Assembly (NCBI RefSeq): GCF_023856365.1
Contig: NC_064548.1
Location: 11,023,642 to 11,087,641, forward strand
Direction of reading: 5' to 3'
Source of the DNA: Brienomyrus brachyistius
Lineage: Eukaryota > Chordata > Actinopteri > Osteoglossiformes > Mormyridae
DNA: 64,000 nucleotides
The notes below the pieces were generated by a model. It was not told the origin of the DNA, made no database searches, and saw nothing but the letters and a program-made list of their open reading frames with translations. This document shows positions 33,581-45,495 of this stretch, one piece after another (position 1 is the stretch's first letter; the number at the start of each line of letters is the position of its first letter). Position numbers and translations under genes: made by a program.

Positions 33581-36254
33581 CTTTAATGTATGTGTCAAGG
33601 GCTTTGAGCACCTGCTCCTATAAAAGTCTCTGGGCAGCACTGACCTTAGGAGTTCATTTTTCAGATGAATAGGCAGTTGACAGCTTTGTTGACTTCCCTT
33701 AACTAAATTTTATCCTTCTCTTAAACTACATTTTGTTGCATTATACTCTTTACTTAATAAGCGTTACTATAACAACAGTTTAAAAAGTAATGTTAAAGGA
33801 CACCAGATAAGCAGAATCTTAATTGTCTTCAGTCACTCAATTGTCTATAATCTAGTTTTTCAGTTCATTTCAAATAATTTCGCAAGCTGTAGGCTGCGAC
33901 TGTTTTCTATGTCATCTCAGATGTTCTTAGTTGTTCACCTTCAGTATTATGTTTCCTCATTAAGCCAACTTAGAATTCCCCAGATGAGTGTGTTTGTCAC
34001 TGTAACGGTCGGGGTATGCTGTAAGTTCAGTTGGGCTTATTGAGGTGAGGAAATAAGACCATATGCTGCTGTCTAAAAAAAACCCTGGTGAAAACAGAAT
34101 TATTAATGGTCCTTTAGCACATGTACCCAGTGAATCCTTAATGGAAAACATCTCACGAGATAATGACATCCCCTAGCGTATCAGTTAAACCGATACACAA
34201 TGTCAATAAGGGTGCAAATTTAAACCACTGATCCCTGAACTACAGGCCATACAAATACTGTAATCTCACAAGTATGACTAATTCAGAATCCTGGTCATGA
34301 AATATCCCTCCCTATTTCCTGTGATGGTCTTAAGGACAGCTAGGGTGAACAAAATAAACATAAAATGGTTATAATGTAAAGGAGAAAGATACCAGTATGA
34401 TTCCTTTTCTAAAAGATAATGCCTTGCTGCTCGACACCCACCTAAGGGCAGAGACAAACAGCTGAAACCCACACAGTCATAGACCAGTCCTTATTATTTT
34501 AAAAAGATGAGCATTTTAAGGGCAACTAAAGTTACACTTCTTTCCCATCAGTTACTTTTTCCTATTTGTTTGCCTGTAATTTAAAATAATCACATAAGCA
34601 GTCCACATTCTGCTTTAAAAGGTCTCATTTATGCTCCTTACAGCATTTAATTTAAAGACCTTAGTAATAATAAAAACTAAGTGTACATGGGCATCTTCCT
34701 GACCTAGACTAGTATAAGTTTTTTTGAACAGCTTTTTAAAACAAACTGCAATATTTTCAAATATCAATGATAGATGGGCTGAAAAGTCAAAACTGACAGT
34801 TTATATATACTGACACAAGCTGGCAGCTGATGGTAACAAGGTGTCATTTAAATGATTACATTGATAATTTTCTTTATTGATGGGTTACAGAAAAGATGCC
34901 CCACTTAGGACCCTTTTCTAATCATTGATTGATTTTAGCACCTGATCTGTGTGTTTTCCTCTAATGAGACTAAATTGAACTGCTCTCCCTTTTGCATGCA
35001 GGGAAGGAAACTTCCCAACAGCTGTTTTGCTTAGCATTTCATGTTACATGCCACTCTGCAATAATATTTTAGCAGAATTATATGAATTTGTTTTTGAATT
35101 ATCCAGCTATGAAAACGACACACATACAGTTGTATTACTGTATGTTGCACACCTGTGTGTATTGATGCATTTTTATATCTGAGGTCTTAGTAGAATTTAC
35201 CACAGCATTTTATGGAGTGAAGGCGGCCACACATGACATTACCTTGAAAATTTTTATTTTTGATAAAACATGCAAGCAAGCACATGTGTAAAAGGCACAT
35301 TTCAACCACATTAGAGAATTTAATGATAACGTACGTTTATGGCGCTCCCAACTGTAAATATAATGAACTGTAGCTCATTGATCATCGCAATCAAAACTAT
35401 GCTGAATGATTTCACGGGGAAAACTAGCACCAAGTTCGGAAAAAGCAATTTCCCCAGTATATCCTTTGACTGGCAGATCGTCCTTGCACCAGTGGTCCAT
35501 CTCTCTTGATTATTGCCTTGTTAATGATTGCATCCTTCTCCTGTGTGATTTCACCCTACCACTTTCTGATAAAAATGCTCCAAATATCTCTGCTCATAAG
35601 AAGGTAACAAGACTGCAAGGTACACTCCTCGTTTTTACAGACAAGGAAAAATGCATGAAGTGACCAATCAGTTTAATGAATGTTTACTCCGAGGCCAATC
35701 AAAATACAGCTCAGTATAATGATCAGTTACATATTATGTACCATAGAGACCCTACACATATAAAATTTTATAGCTAATATTTTACCACTGTGGATACTGG
35801 AAATGCAGTAACATAACTGGATATTAGGAAAAAAATTAATATTAATTAATTCATTTCTGCAAGCCAAAAATAGTAGAGGGATGTTCATTTTGGGTGGAAA
35901 TCTGGTAAGGGATGCGGAGCGGTCAGTGCAGTAAAATGAGATGTGCCATATGCCGCATTAAAATGGGGCACAGCAGCTGCTCGCATCAGGCAGAGGCCAC
36001 CCAACAGGTAATTTTTCATTTGGCTTGATGTTACCACACGCTCCAGGCTGCACAGTAGAGTCGCTACACTGACAAATGGCATCTACACAAATTCAATTGT
36101 TTGTAAGTCTTAGGTTAAATTTCATGTTTTTTACCTTGAGAGATTTTCACAGCAGTATACTGCCAAAATAAGTCTTAATCCAATTCAGTAACATTCAAGA
36201 TAAGGTGAGTGGATGGCAAGAGAACTATAACACAAAGGAATATCTGCAGTTTGT

Positions 36255-37935
36255 CTGAAAATGTCCATCCTTCCCATTCCATTCCATTCTCTGCCACCTA
36301 TCCAGGATCAGGTTGCATGGGCATCAGTTTAAGCTGGGATGCCCAGACCTCCCTCTTGCCAACCACCTCCTCCAGCTCCTCCAGGGGAATACCAAGGCAT
36401 TCCCAGGTCAGCCAAGAGATATAATCTCACCAGCGTGTCCTGGGTCTCCTCCCGGTTGGACATGCCCGAAACACCTCCTCAGGAAGCCATCCAGGAATCC
36501 TAGATAGATGCCCAAACTACCTCAACTTGCTCTTTTCGATGCAGAGGAGCAGCGGCTCTACTTTGAGCCCCTCCCGAATGTCCAAACTCCGCACCCCGTC
36601 TCTAAGGCTGTGCCCAGACACCCTACAGAAGAAACTAACTTCTGTTGCTTCTGTCTCATTATTTTGGTTACTACACAGAGCTCATGACTATGGGTGAGGA
36701 TAGGAGCATAGACCAACTGGTAAATCGAAGGCTTTGCTTTTCAACTCAGCTCTCTCTTCACCACGACAGAACGGTACAGCGTCTGCATTGCTGCCGAAGC
36801 TGCAACCGATCTGCCTGTTTATCTCCCACTCCCTTCTTTCATCACTCGTGAACAAGACCCAGAAATACTTAAACTCCTCCACTTGGGGCAGCAACTCATC
36901 CCCCACCAGGAGAGGGCAATCCACGCTTTTCCGGTCAAGAACCATGGCCTCGGACTTGGACGTGCTGATCTGCATGCTGGCCGCCTCACACTCAGCTGCA
37001 AACCGCCGCAGTGCATGCTGGCCGCCTCACACTCAGCTGCAAACCACCGCAGTGCATGCTGGCCGCCTCACACTCAGCTGCAAACCGCCGCAGTGCATGC
37101 TGGCCGCCTCACACTCAGCTGCAAACCGCCGCAGTGCATGCTGGCCGCCTCACACTCAGCTGCAAACCGCCGCAGTGCATGCTGGCCACCTCACACTCAG
37201 CTGCAAACCGCCACAGTGCATGCTGGCCGCCTCACACTCAGCTGCAAACCACCACAGTGCATGCAGGCCACCTCACACTCAGCTGCAAACCGCCGCAGTG
37301 CATGCTGGCCGCCTCACACTCAGCTGCAAACCGCCACAGTGCATGCTGCAGGTCACCGTCAGATAATGCCAACAGGATCATGTCATCCGCAAAAAGCAAA
37401 GATGCAATCCTGAGGCCCCCGTACTGGACCCCCACGACCCGTTGGCTCTGTCTAGAAATTCTGTCCATAAAAATATGAACAGAATCGGTGACAATAGGCA
37501 GCCCTGACGAAGTCCAACGCCCAATGGGACCAAGTCTGACTTACTACTGGCAATGTAAACCAAGCTCTCACTCCGTTTGTATAGGGACCTGATGGCCCTC
37601 AACAACTGACCCCGTAGCACATACATCTGAAACACCACCCACAGGACCCCCTGAGACACAATCATATGTCTTTTCCAAGTCCACAAAACACACATAGACT
37701 GGTTGGGCAAACTCCCAGGAACTCTGTATTATCCTTGTGGTGATGAATCCAGTGTCTAGTGTTCTGCAGCCAGGATGGAATCTGCATTGTTTCTCCTGGA
37801 TCCAAGGTTCGACTAACAGATGGAATCTCCTCTCCGGGACCCCAGGATAGACCCTACCAGGGAGGCTGAGGAGTATGATTCCCCCTGTAGTTGGGACACA
37901 TCCTCTGGTCCTCTTTATTAAAAACTGGAACAACT
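36255..37935 (-). mobile_element. LINE (non-LTR retrotransposon) fragment, reverse transcriptase to 3' end
   Basis: 5'-truncated LINE on the minus strand, spread over several frames. In order: GGIILLSLPGRVYPGVPERR (37870), FAQPVYVCFVDLEKTYD (37700), LGVGLRQGCLLSPILF (37500), the catalytic SLLFADDMILLA (37400), FAAECEA, then STSKSEAMVLDRKSVDCPLL and PQVEEFKYFWVLFTSD (36970-36840), and a C-terminal part to 36260 visible as EEVFRACP-like and degraded motifs. Frameshifts and a 41-bp tandem expansion show it is dead. Clade not assigned. Confidence 0.85.
36971..37348 (-). repeat. 41-bp minisatellite inside the LINE reverse-transcriptase ORF
   Basis: Nine full units with starts at 36971, 37012, 37053 and so on to 37299, plus a partial at 37340. 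Each unit is TGCATGCTGGCCGCCTCACA... and on the minus strand reads RRFAAECEAASMH, the LINE segment just after FADD. The period is not a multiple of three, so each unit shifts frame. All three plus-strand frames stay open only because of the repeat. Confidence 0.92.
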
Positions 37936-37943
37936 GGAAGATG

Positions 37944-37974
37944 GATGGATATGATATGATATGATATGATATGA
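37944..37974. repeat. (GATAT)n beside the LINE fragment
   Basis: Pentanucleotide repeat of about six units immediately past the 5'-truncated end of the LINE. Confidence 0.93.
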
Positions 37975-38799
37975 TGCAAGGTCACATTTACAACAAAAAT
38001 CCATAATAATTAGTTATACCTCTCAGATGGAAGAATGTATTTGAATCTATTCAAACTTAAACGTGGTGAAACATCATTTAACCTGCTTCTGAAAAAAACA
38101 AGCTTTTTTCTTAAAAAAAATACCTTTAAGTTCACTTCAAAGGAAACGGAAAATGGGTAATTATTTCTAAATATATGGGAGTACTTTTGCAAAGAGATGT
38201 AAACTGTGCCACGCTCCCTTTCACATTTCCCACTGCAGTTTCCTGTTACCAAATGTATCGCTTACTGAGTTGTATCTGTTGAATCTTGTTTTCAGCACCT
38301 GCTCATTTGCTGGCATTTTTCAAGGTGCAGTCAGTGAAGCTCTGTTTTATATTCCTGATTATGAGACTTGCTCTTGGTCAGTGCACAGAACCATGGGACT
38401 GAGGACGGGAGAAAGAAAGAAATAAGAGATGAATATGCTTATTACAAAAGATTGGCAGATTTGCTGAGCTACGGTTGAATACAGTATAACAGTATGAATT
38501 CAAAGAAGGTGCATTTTAAATAGGCATGTTTTGCGGAGTTGACACTGAACACATACAAAAGTCATGGAAACTGTCAAAATAATTACTGTGAATGGTGATA
38601 ATTACATCCATTAGATTTTTATTATATATTATTTTATTATCCTATTGGACAACCTGTAGAAGAGGTGAAATGTGATTTGGCATTAGACTTAGTAATTATC
38701 TCAACCTCTACAATTTATATGACAGGTCCTTACAGGAGGTATTAAATTGAATAATAGACATTTATTTTAAAGGAATTTTTGTTATCCGAGTTGAAAATG

Positions 38800-38930
38800 C
38801 TTGTCCTACGATGGGCTGGCCCCCTATCCTGGGTTTTTCCCTGCCTCGTGCCCATTGCTTCCGGGATAGGCTCCGGACCCCCCGCGACCCAGTAGGATAA
38901 GCGGTTTGGAAAATGGATGGATGGATGGAG
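38800..38930 (+). mobile_element. ATGG-tail SINE 3' fragment
   Basis: CTACGATGGGCTGGCC to GGAAAATGGATGGATGGATGG; the 5' half is missing. Flanked by a possible duplication of GTTGAAAATGCT (38788-38800 region and 38929-38940). Confidence 0.75.
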
Positions 38931-39186
38931 TTGAAAATGCTGAATTTCTCTTCCTTAGTGTTTATTGTAATTTCCCCCTGTATTTTCATGGTATTATGCG
39001 TTTTCTCATTGGCATTGTTCATTTTCAGTGTTGTGATTACGTTGGGAAATCTCAAAACCGTTTTACATGGCGATGCTTAATGAAGGAACTAAATAACTGC
39101 AACCACTCATAAGAAGAGACGCACACTGCTACTCTAACAAATAAATGAAGAGTGTTCTGTGCTGTGACTCTGTCACATGATTCTGC

Positions 39187-39309
39187 TTATCCATCCATCC
39201 ATCTTCCAAACCGCTTATCCTACTGGGTCGCGGGGGGTCCGGAGCCTATCCCGGAAGCAATGGGCACAAGGCAGGGAACAACCCAGGGTGGGGGGCAAGC
39301 CCATTGCAG
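39187..39309 (-). mobile_element. ATGG-tail SINE, 3' part, left of passenger copy 2
   Basis: Same structure as 25494-25611, ending at CCCATTGCAG. The other half of the SINE resumes at 39725 after the passenger. Confidence 0.75.
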
Positions 39310-39724
39310 TTCAATGGGAACATTAAAATTTATTTGGGTCAATGTTGTGCTGGGGATCACACGCAGAGACCTGCACACACTCCATTAATGCAAGTAAACA
39401 CCATAAAACACTCAAAGGACTCTGCTGGCAGCATCGCTTGAGGAACACAAGCATATCTATTTCAAGTTGCTCTCAGGAACTCCAGTTACGTCGGAGTCTT
39501 CTCCTGATTCCATTTCTAATCCTATAGGATGCCTGTGATCCCAGAGGTGTTCACTGGGACTCCCACTGACCACCGGTGCTACGGAAATAACAGGAGAGTG
39601 GGATCAAATTCACAGCTGTTTTTAGCCAGCATTAGAAACATCCGACAGACATGTGAAAGGCTCCTGAACTTGACCTGAGTATTTGATCGTGAACTCACAC
39701 ACTACCCATTATTTCCCCCCTCGT
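39310..39724. repeat. passenger repeat, copy 2 (415 bp), inserted within a SINE
   Basis: The same sequence as 25612-26034, lacking 8 bp (ATGCATTC). It lies inside a SINE, replacing nothing obvious between the GATCGCAG-type and CACACTCACACACC-type segments of the family consensus. Confidence 0.8.
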
Positions 39725-39963
39725 CACACACACCACTCACACACCGTTCACTCACACAAGCACTCCTAAGGGCAATTTAGCAAGTCCAATTAGCCTCAGC
39801 ATGTTTTTGGACTGTGGGGGGAAACCGGAGTACCCGGAGGAAACCCCACGACGACATGGGGAGAACATGCAAACTCCACACACATGTAACCCAGGTGGAG
39901 ACTCGAACCTGGGTCCCAGAGGTGTGAGGCAACAGTGCTAACCACTGCACCACCATGCCACCT
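39725..39963 (-). mobile_element. ATGG-tail SINE, head half, right of passenger copy 2
   Basis: Starts CACACACACCACTCACACACC and runs through CTCAGCATGTTTTTGGACTG to CCACTGCACCACCATGCCACC, the tRNA-like head in reverse. Confidence 0.75.
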
Positions 39964-40316
39964 CCTGATTCTGCTCATGTAAACAATAAATACTTCTCTA
40001 AAGAATCTAATTATTCCACCCTAGAAGATCACTAGAAGACTATTATGTCATTATTCATAATACGTGATCAAACTGACAGGCTCTGTAATATGATTTTCTG
40101 CTTCTTGATGTACATCTGTGCACTGGTTACCAGATTTCTGTCTTTTTCATTCACATCTGCCATTCATATTGTCATTGACATCGTGACATACAATAAAACA
40201 TATTTTGTCTCACCTGATATAGTTTGGACACAAAATACGCTATGAAAGTGTATTGTACTGTGGAACATTTATTAATATAGAGTTTAGGTCATATAGTAGA
40301 ATGTATAGGTCACATA

Positions 40317-40878
40317 TACCCTATATGGACAAAAGTATTGAGACACCTGGCCATTACATCTACAGGTCAGCTCTCTGTGTGGGCCAGTCAAGTTTATGGA
40401 CCTTGCTTTGTGCACTGGGGCACAGTCATGCTGGAACAGGAAAGGGCCTTCCTTCCCCAAACTGTTCCCACAAAGCTGGAAGCATAGAACTGTCCAAAAT
40501 GTCTCGGTACGCTGAAGTATTAAGAGTTCTCTTCACTGGAACCAAGGGGCCCAGACCAACCCCTGAAAAACAACCCCATACCATTATCCCTCCAAAACCA
40601 AACTTTACAGCTGACACAATGCAGTCAGGTAGGTATCATTCACTCTGGCCAAACCCAGACTCATCCATCAGACTGCCAGACAGAGATGCATGATTTGTCA
40701 CTCCACAGAACATGTTTCCATGGCTCCAGAGCCCAGTGACGGTGTGCTTTATACCCCTCTGATGCTTCACATTGTGCTTGGTGGTGTGAAGCTTGTGTGC
40801 AGCTGCCTGAATAGAATTATTAATATCTGAATTAAGTGATTAAGAGGTGTATCCCAATACTTTTGTCTATAGAAGGTA
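40317..40878 (-). mobile_element. Tc1-like element, internally deleted
   Basis: Termini TACCCTATATGGACAAAAG and its imperfect complement at 40878 (CTTTTGTCTATAGAAGGTA). The minus strand at 40617-40426 encodes [20 protein letters not shown], the transposase core around the second catalytic Asp region. At 562 bp it is far shorter than an autonomous Tc1-like element and has frameshifts. Confidence 0.8.
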
Positions 40879-41964
40879 TATTGATGGTATGATAGTAAGA
40901 CTTTGTGATTTATACCTCTTTGTTCTTTTAAGAAAATAAGGTCTCACACATTTCCATTGCATCATTTTTTCCAGTGCTGTGGTTTATTTAGTAGTGAGTC
41001 TGCTGGGTATTGCAATCACACAGATTCTTTTAAATCAAAGTGAACAGCTGCTTGCATTTTATTCTTCATTTACCAGCCTAAGGGAGAACTCTGGCCGATT
41101 CTTTGATCAATGTATACTTGAGGCTTTTCCTTTTTATCCATTTTGAAGGAAGATGTAATGAACATAATTGCCTTACAGACTGTTCATTTTACAATGATTG
41201 TTTAACTGGTACTGGGAAGATTTAGAAAAACAGGATGAAAGAAGTAAAAACCAATGCTGGTAATTGATTCAGCAATATTACAAAATGTTATTTTCATAGA
41301 AAAAAAGAATTTGTCCATCCATCAGTCCATCTTCCAACTACATCCAGTACAGCATCCAGTCATGCTGATGGAAAACTATGCTCTTATGATGTATTATGCC
41401 ATCATTTTTTGCTAGAACGTGATTTATTTGTTATCCTTGGTGGGATACTTTTACGGGATTTAGACAAGAGAAAGTTTGTGTAAACACAGTAAAATGAGAC
41501 AATTCCTCGTAAACACTTATAATCTGACCCAATGCATCTCCGGTTTAGCCTTGTTGTTATGCTGTATGTTTCTTCCTCATGGTGCACAGTGTCTGGGCAA
41601 ATGCATTCAAAGCCTTCAGTCTTAAGCGCCAAGGTAAAAAAATAATAATGAAGAACTACGCGGGCACTTTGGCCAACATAGTGCATCTTGTTGCACGGAT
41701 CCAGATTTCACCCCCTTGTGGCAAAATGTAGCTCCTCTGTGCGTTTAATCTCCTGGGTTAGGTTGATGGGTTCCTCTCTGTCTCTCTTGCTCTGCAGTGA
41801 CATCTACTGTTTGCTAGACAGCTACAGTGCAATGGATAGATTTGAGTTATCAGCATTTGCCTCCAGTAACATTACATTAGATTAGATTCAATTCGATTCG
41901 ATTCGGTTCAATTCAACTTTTGGTGTGACTGCACTCAGACAACGAAATGCAGTTTGCCATCTAA

Positions 41965-42367
41965 TCCATCCATCCATCCATTTTCCAAACCGCTAATCCT
42001 ACTGGGTCGCGGGGGGTCCGGAGCCTATCCCGGAAGCAATGGGCACGAGGCAAGGAACAACGCAGGATGGGGGGCCAGCCCGTCGCAGGGCACTCTCACA
42101 CACCATTCACTCACGCATGCACACCTACTGGCAATTTAGCAACTCCAATTAGCCTCAGCATGTTTTTGGACTGTGGGGGGGAAACCGGAGTACCCAGAGG
42201 AAACCCCATGACGACATGGGGAGAACATGCAAACTCCAAACACATGTGACCCAGGCGGAGACTCGAACCCGGGTCCCAGAGGTGTGAGGCAACAGTGCCC
42301 ATTGCTTCCGGGATAGGCCCTGGACTCCCCGCGACCCAGTAGGATAAGTGGTTTGGAAAATAGATGG
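41965..42367 (-). mobile_element. ATGG-tail SINE followed by an inverted tail fragment
   Basis: 41965-42297 is a reverse-oriented copy that breaks off at GAGGCAACAGTG before its head. It is joined directly to a forward 3' fragment (42294-42367, CCATTGCTTCCGGGATAGG to GGAAAATAGATGGAT). The result is a fold-back arrangement. Confidence 0.75.
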
Positions 42368-42793
42368 ATTTCTCCCAAATAATTTGTTTTCCAATAGAAG
42401 TCCTAACACAAGACATAGGACATAGGTCTGTGGATCATTATGGCATGCAGTTCACAGTCCTCAGAGGGGATATATTTATAAATTCATTGATTATTTTTTT
42501 GTTTACATATATAGTACATGTTATTAAGGTTGAGTACTTTTAAAATAATTATCTATTAAAAGCATTGCTGTTGTTCTTGCAGTCGAGCTTCTGTTCATTT
42601 ATATTACCATCTACTTATCCAATTTCCCAGAAGCATTAACACCTGCTGTTTCATACTAAGAATTTACTGTGGACAGTTGCTAATGTAATTACTAGTGCAG
42701 GCAGTTACAGGATGTTCTACTTTCAGTTTAAAGAAACCCCATGCAAGTAAGCTTGTGTTCTTTATGTCCTGGAGCTTGCAAAATATACTATAA

Positions 42794-43836
42794 TACACTG
42801 CCTGGCTTAAAAAAAAAAAGTTAAACACATTAATATGTTGTTGCTTTGATTGTGGTGCACGTTCGTCAATGTATTGTTTCCACAGGCTTATGAAACATCT
42901 CAATATTTTTCTTCATCCAGGTTTGTATTCATTTCTCGCCAAGATCTTGTATTGATGATAGGTGAGCTAGACCACTCTGGAAAGTGTTCTTCACCATATC
43001 TCAAAGACTTTCAGTGGGGTTAAGGTCAAGACTCTGTGGTGACCAATTCATGGGTGAACATATTTCCTCATGTTCCCTGAACCACTCTTTGACAAATTGA
43101 GCCCGATGAATCCTGGCATTATCATCCTGGATTATGCCCATGCCATTAGCAAAGAAAAAAATATATTGATATTGATGGTGAGAGAAAAATATTGACCAGA
43201 GGGATGTTTTGTTATTAGCTTTTAGAACGTATCTTTAAACAATTGATGCAAGAGTGCCTGGGTGTTAGGCAGCTAACACTCAAGAATGTAAGCTTAGGAG
43301 AATTAAGAGTTAACCTTTGTGTAGCAATATGTGCTTTAACTTTGTGCTCATTAGATTGAGCAGAAATGCAGGCTAGTTTGAAGCGTACTTGTCAGACAGA
43401 ACAGGAAAACCACAAAAGGTTACAGTCGAGTGGGGGCTGCTTGCGGGTTACCAGACCCATAAGTTGCAGGCTATATAAAATGCATATAAAATGCCCGTCC
43501 CCCCGGACCGGTTTGATCCGGTTCTGGGAGGGACACAAGTTGTTTGTCTACCATAAAAAGGATCAGGGAGTTCAGGGAGTATTTCCACGCTACCGTTCAC
43601 TAGAACAGTGGTTGCTCCCTGAGCTCAGAATTAAAGCAACATCACAACCCAGACTACCGGTTGGGTCTGAAATTTCTACGACAATGGAATAACCTGGCCA
43701 TACAGTGCATTCAACAGCTGACTTCACTTTATTCCTGCATAACATTGATGAGTTGTAATAATGATTCAGTCATTGGCTCTTAAGTACTTGCTGATTTAAA
43801 TTCAAATGGTGACATTTTTTTTGGCCAGGCAGTGTA
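42794..43836. mobile_element. DNA transposon relic with ACACTGCCTGGC inverted termini
   Basis: TIRs TACACTGCCTGGC (42794) and its complement GGCCAGGCAGTGTA (43836) bracket about 1 kb with TA ends, as in Tc1/mariner elements. The left interior near 42950-43150 is degraded transposase-like sequence on the minus strand. A solo LTR splits it. Confidence 0.6.
43179..43683 (+). mobile_element. solo ERV-like LTR nested in a Tc1-like element
   Basis: 505 bp starting TGAGAG and ending ACGACA, with a 4-bp flanking duplication ATGG (43175-43178, 43684-43687). It contains GGCTATATAAAATGC near 43470 as a TATA region and GAATTAAAGC near 43628 as a poly(A) signal in the right order. No internal viral sequence remains. 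It interrupts the transposon spanning 42794-43836. Confidence 0.55.
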
Positions 43837-43907
43837 TGATGAGCATAGGAGAGTCTTATTTTTGACCACCCTAACAGTCAGAGAAGTTAGTGAGTGTTAT
43901 AGGTGTA

Positions 43908-44467
43908 TATACCAGCAGCCATACCACCTGCAGTTCAGGCTCGGTAATCTACCAGATCCAAAGTGGGTTTGGGCCTCCAGTATTTGGATGAGAGACCACT
44001 TAGGAAAGCTGGCTTGCTACTGGAAGAGGCGTTGCTGTGGCCAACAGGTCAACCCATCCTGCGGTCTGTGTGATTCCCTGTGTCCCAGTGCAGTGATGGG
44101 GACCCCATCCTGTAAAAATGGTGCTGTTCTTTAGGTAAGATGCAAAACCAACGTCCTGATTCTTTGAGGGCATAAATGATCCCTGTGAATCTTTTGAAAG
44201 AGTAGAGGTGGCACCCTGATACCCAGGCCAAAATTGCTTGCTCTGGCCCTATCAAAATCTGGCCTCTTAATCATCCCCTATATCTAATCGGTGAATTCTC
44301 TCCTGCCCCTACACCACCTTAGCTACTGTGTGGGTGAGTGTACTGGCACAGAATTGCTGCTGTTGCATCATCCAGATGGGTGCTACAGAGGTGGTGATGG
44401 TTGAAGTGGCTCCCCATCGGTTCTGTAAAGTGCTTTATGTGTTTGAAAAAGCACTATATAAATGTAG
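43908..44467 (+). mobile_element. 5S rRNA-derived SINE (SINE3-like)
   Basis: The head (43916-44000) matches 5S rRNA with its internal promoter: GCAGCCATACCACCTG, then CCAGTATTTGGATGAGAGACC. The tail ends GTAAAGTGCTTTATGTGTTT and GCACTATATAAATG, a LINE-type 3' end shared by many fish SINEs. At 560 bp it is near full length but diverged. Confidence 0.75.
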
Positions 44468-44528
44468 TTTTCATGCATTCATATCAAAATAGGGTTCCTC
44501 CAGTAAATAATAAGGATGTGCTAAAGTT

Positions 44529-44832
44529 CCATGCATCCATCTGCCAACTACCTGTCCAGTATAGTGTTCGGTAGGGGGCATTCAGTCATTAAGGCACGAA
44601 GCAGGGGAGCACCTTGGTCAGGATTCCTGTTCATTTCTGCTCATGCGCACGTACTTTAGGCAAAATACGGCAAATCTTTAGACTCATGGAGTAAACCCAG
44701 AGTAAAAAAAGTACCCAGAGAAATCCCACGGTTCATGAGGAGAATAAGAGCTAACTTCACAGAACACCTCCACACACACACAGATTGGGGGTTGGAGTCG
44801 AACCCCCAACACCAGAGGTGTGAGGCAACATT
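44529..44832 (-). mobile_element. old diverged ATGG-tail SINE
   Basis: CATCCATCTGCCAACTACCTG at left and AGTCGAACCCCCAACACCAG with GAGGTGTGAGGCAACATTGC at right, matching the box B region and head in reverse, with divergent middle. Confidence 0.5.
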
Positions 44833-45295
44833 GCATGAAAGTAAGTGAAACAGAAACTGCAGTTTTTATGTAAATGTGAGAACCTTTCGGTGTATCACTG
44901 TCAAATGATAACTTGCATGGTATTGATTTCCCATACCTGCTACAGACCATTGGATTTATTATACCCAAGCAGAATATAAATCTTTTTTTCGGTAGGCACA
45001 GAGACATTTAGTGATATATAAGCAGTCCAAGCCAAGGCATGTCCAGCACATTGACAGAACTAGCATTTTATACATTATGCAGTTATTATTACACTTTAAA
45101 ATATCACCTGTAATATTATATTATTGTTGAGGTTATTGGTGGTGGTGTCATTGTTATGTTATATTGAAAATCACATGCATAAATGCAAGTTAACCTTTAG
45201 ATGCAAATAAATAATGCCATGGATAAAATTTGTAACTTTATTGAGTTGAATGTAATTTAAAAATTCTGTGATTTAGGGTGTCATAAGCCACTCTC

Positions 45296-45495
45296 ATTTT
45301 CATTTATTTAGTATGTGCTTTTATCCAAAGCAAATTATAAGTGAGGATCAGATTTCAGGGTCAGCGTTTTGTGTTAAGGGACTTGCTTGGGGGTCCAGCA
45401 GTGACATCACTTTATCAGCCAGGGGATTTAAACCGGTGACCTTCCAATCACAGGGACAGAGTGCTCACTTACAGGGTGGTACATTACCCCATTCC
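45296..45495 (-). mobile_element. tRNA-derived SINE
   Basis: Reverse orientation: tail TTTAGTATGTGCTTTTATCC at left, box B complement GGGGATTTAAACCGGTGACC and box A region near 45470 at right. Confidence 0.65.

Larger units (their letters stand above)
30127..36254. other. gene-free stretch
   Basis: AT-rich, largely without recognisable genes. Contents seen: (TA)n at 32257, a SINE fragment at 32604, and a hAT MITE at 33387. Open frames here are short and AT-driven. Confidence 0.5.

Noticed and set aside
36734..37478. Plus-strand frames of 155-210 codons
   Set aside because: Antisense of the dead LINE plus the 41-bp array; the same peptide repeats appear in three frames.
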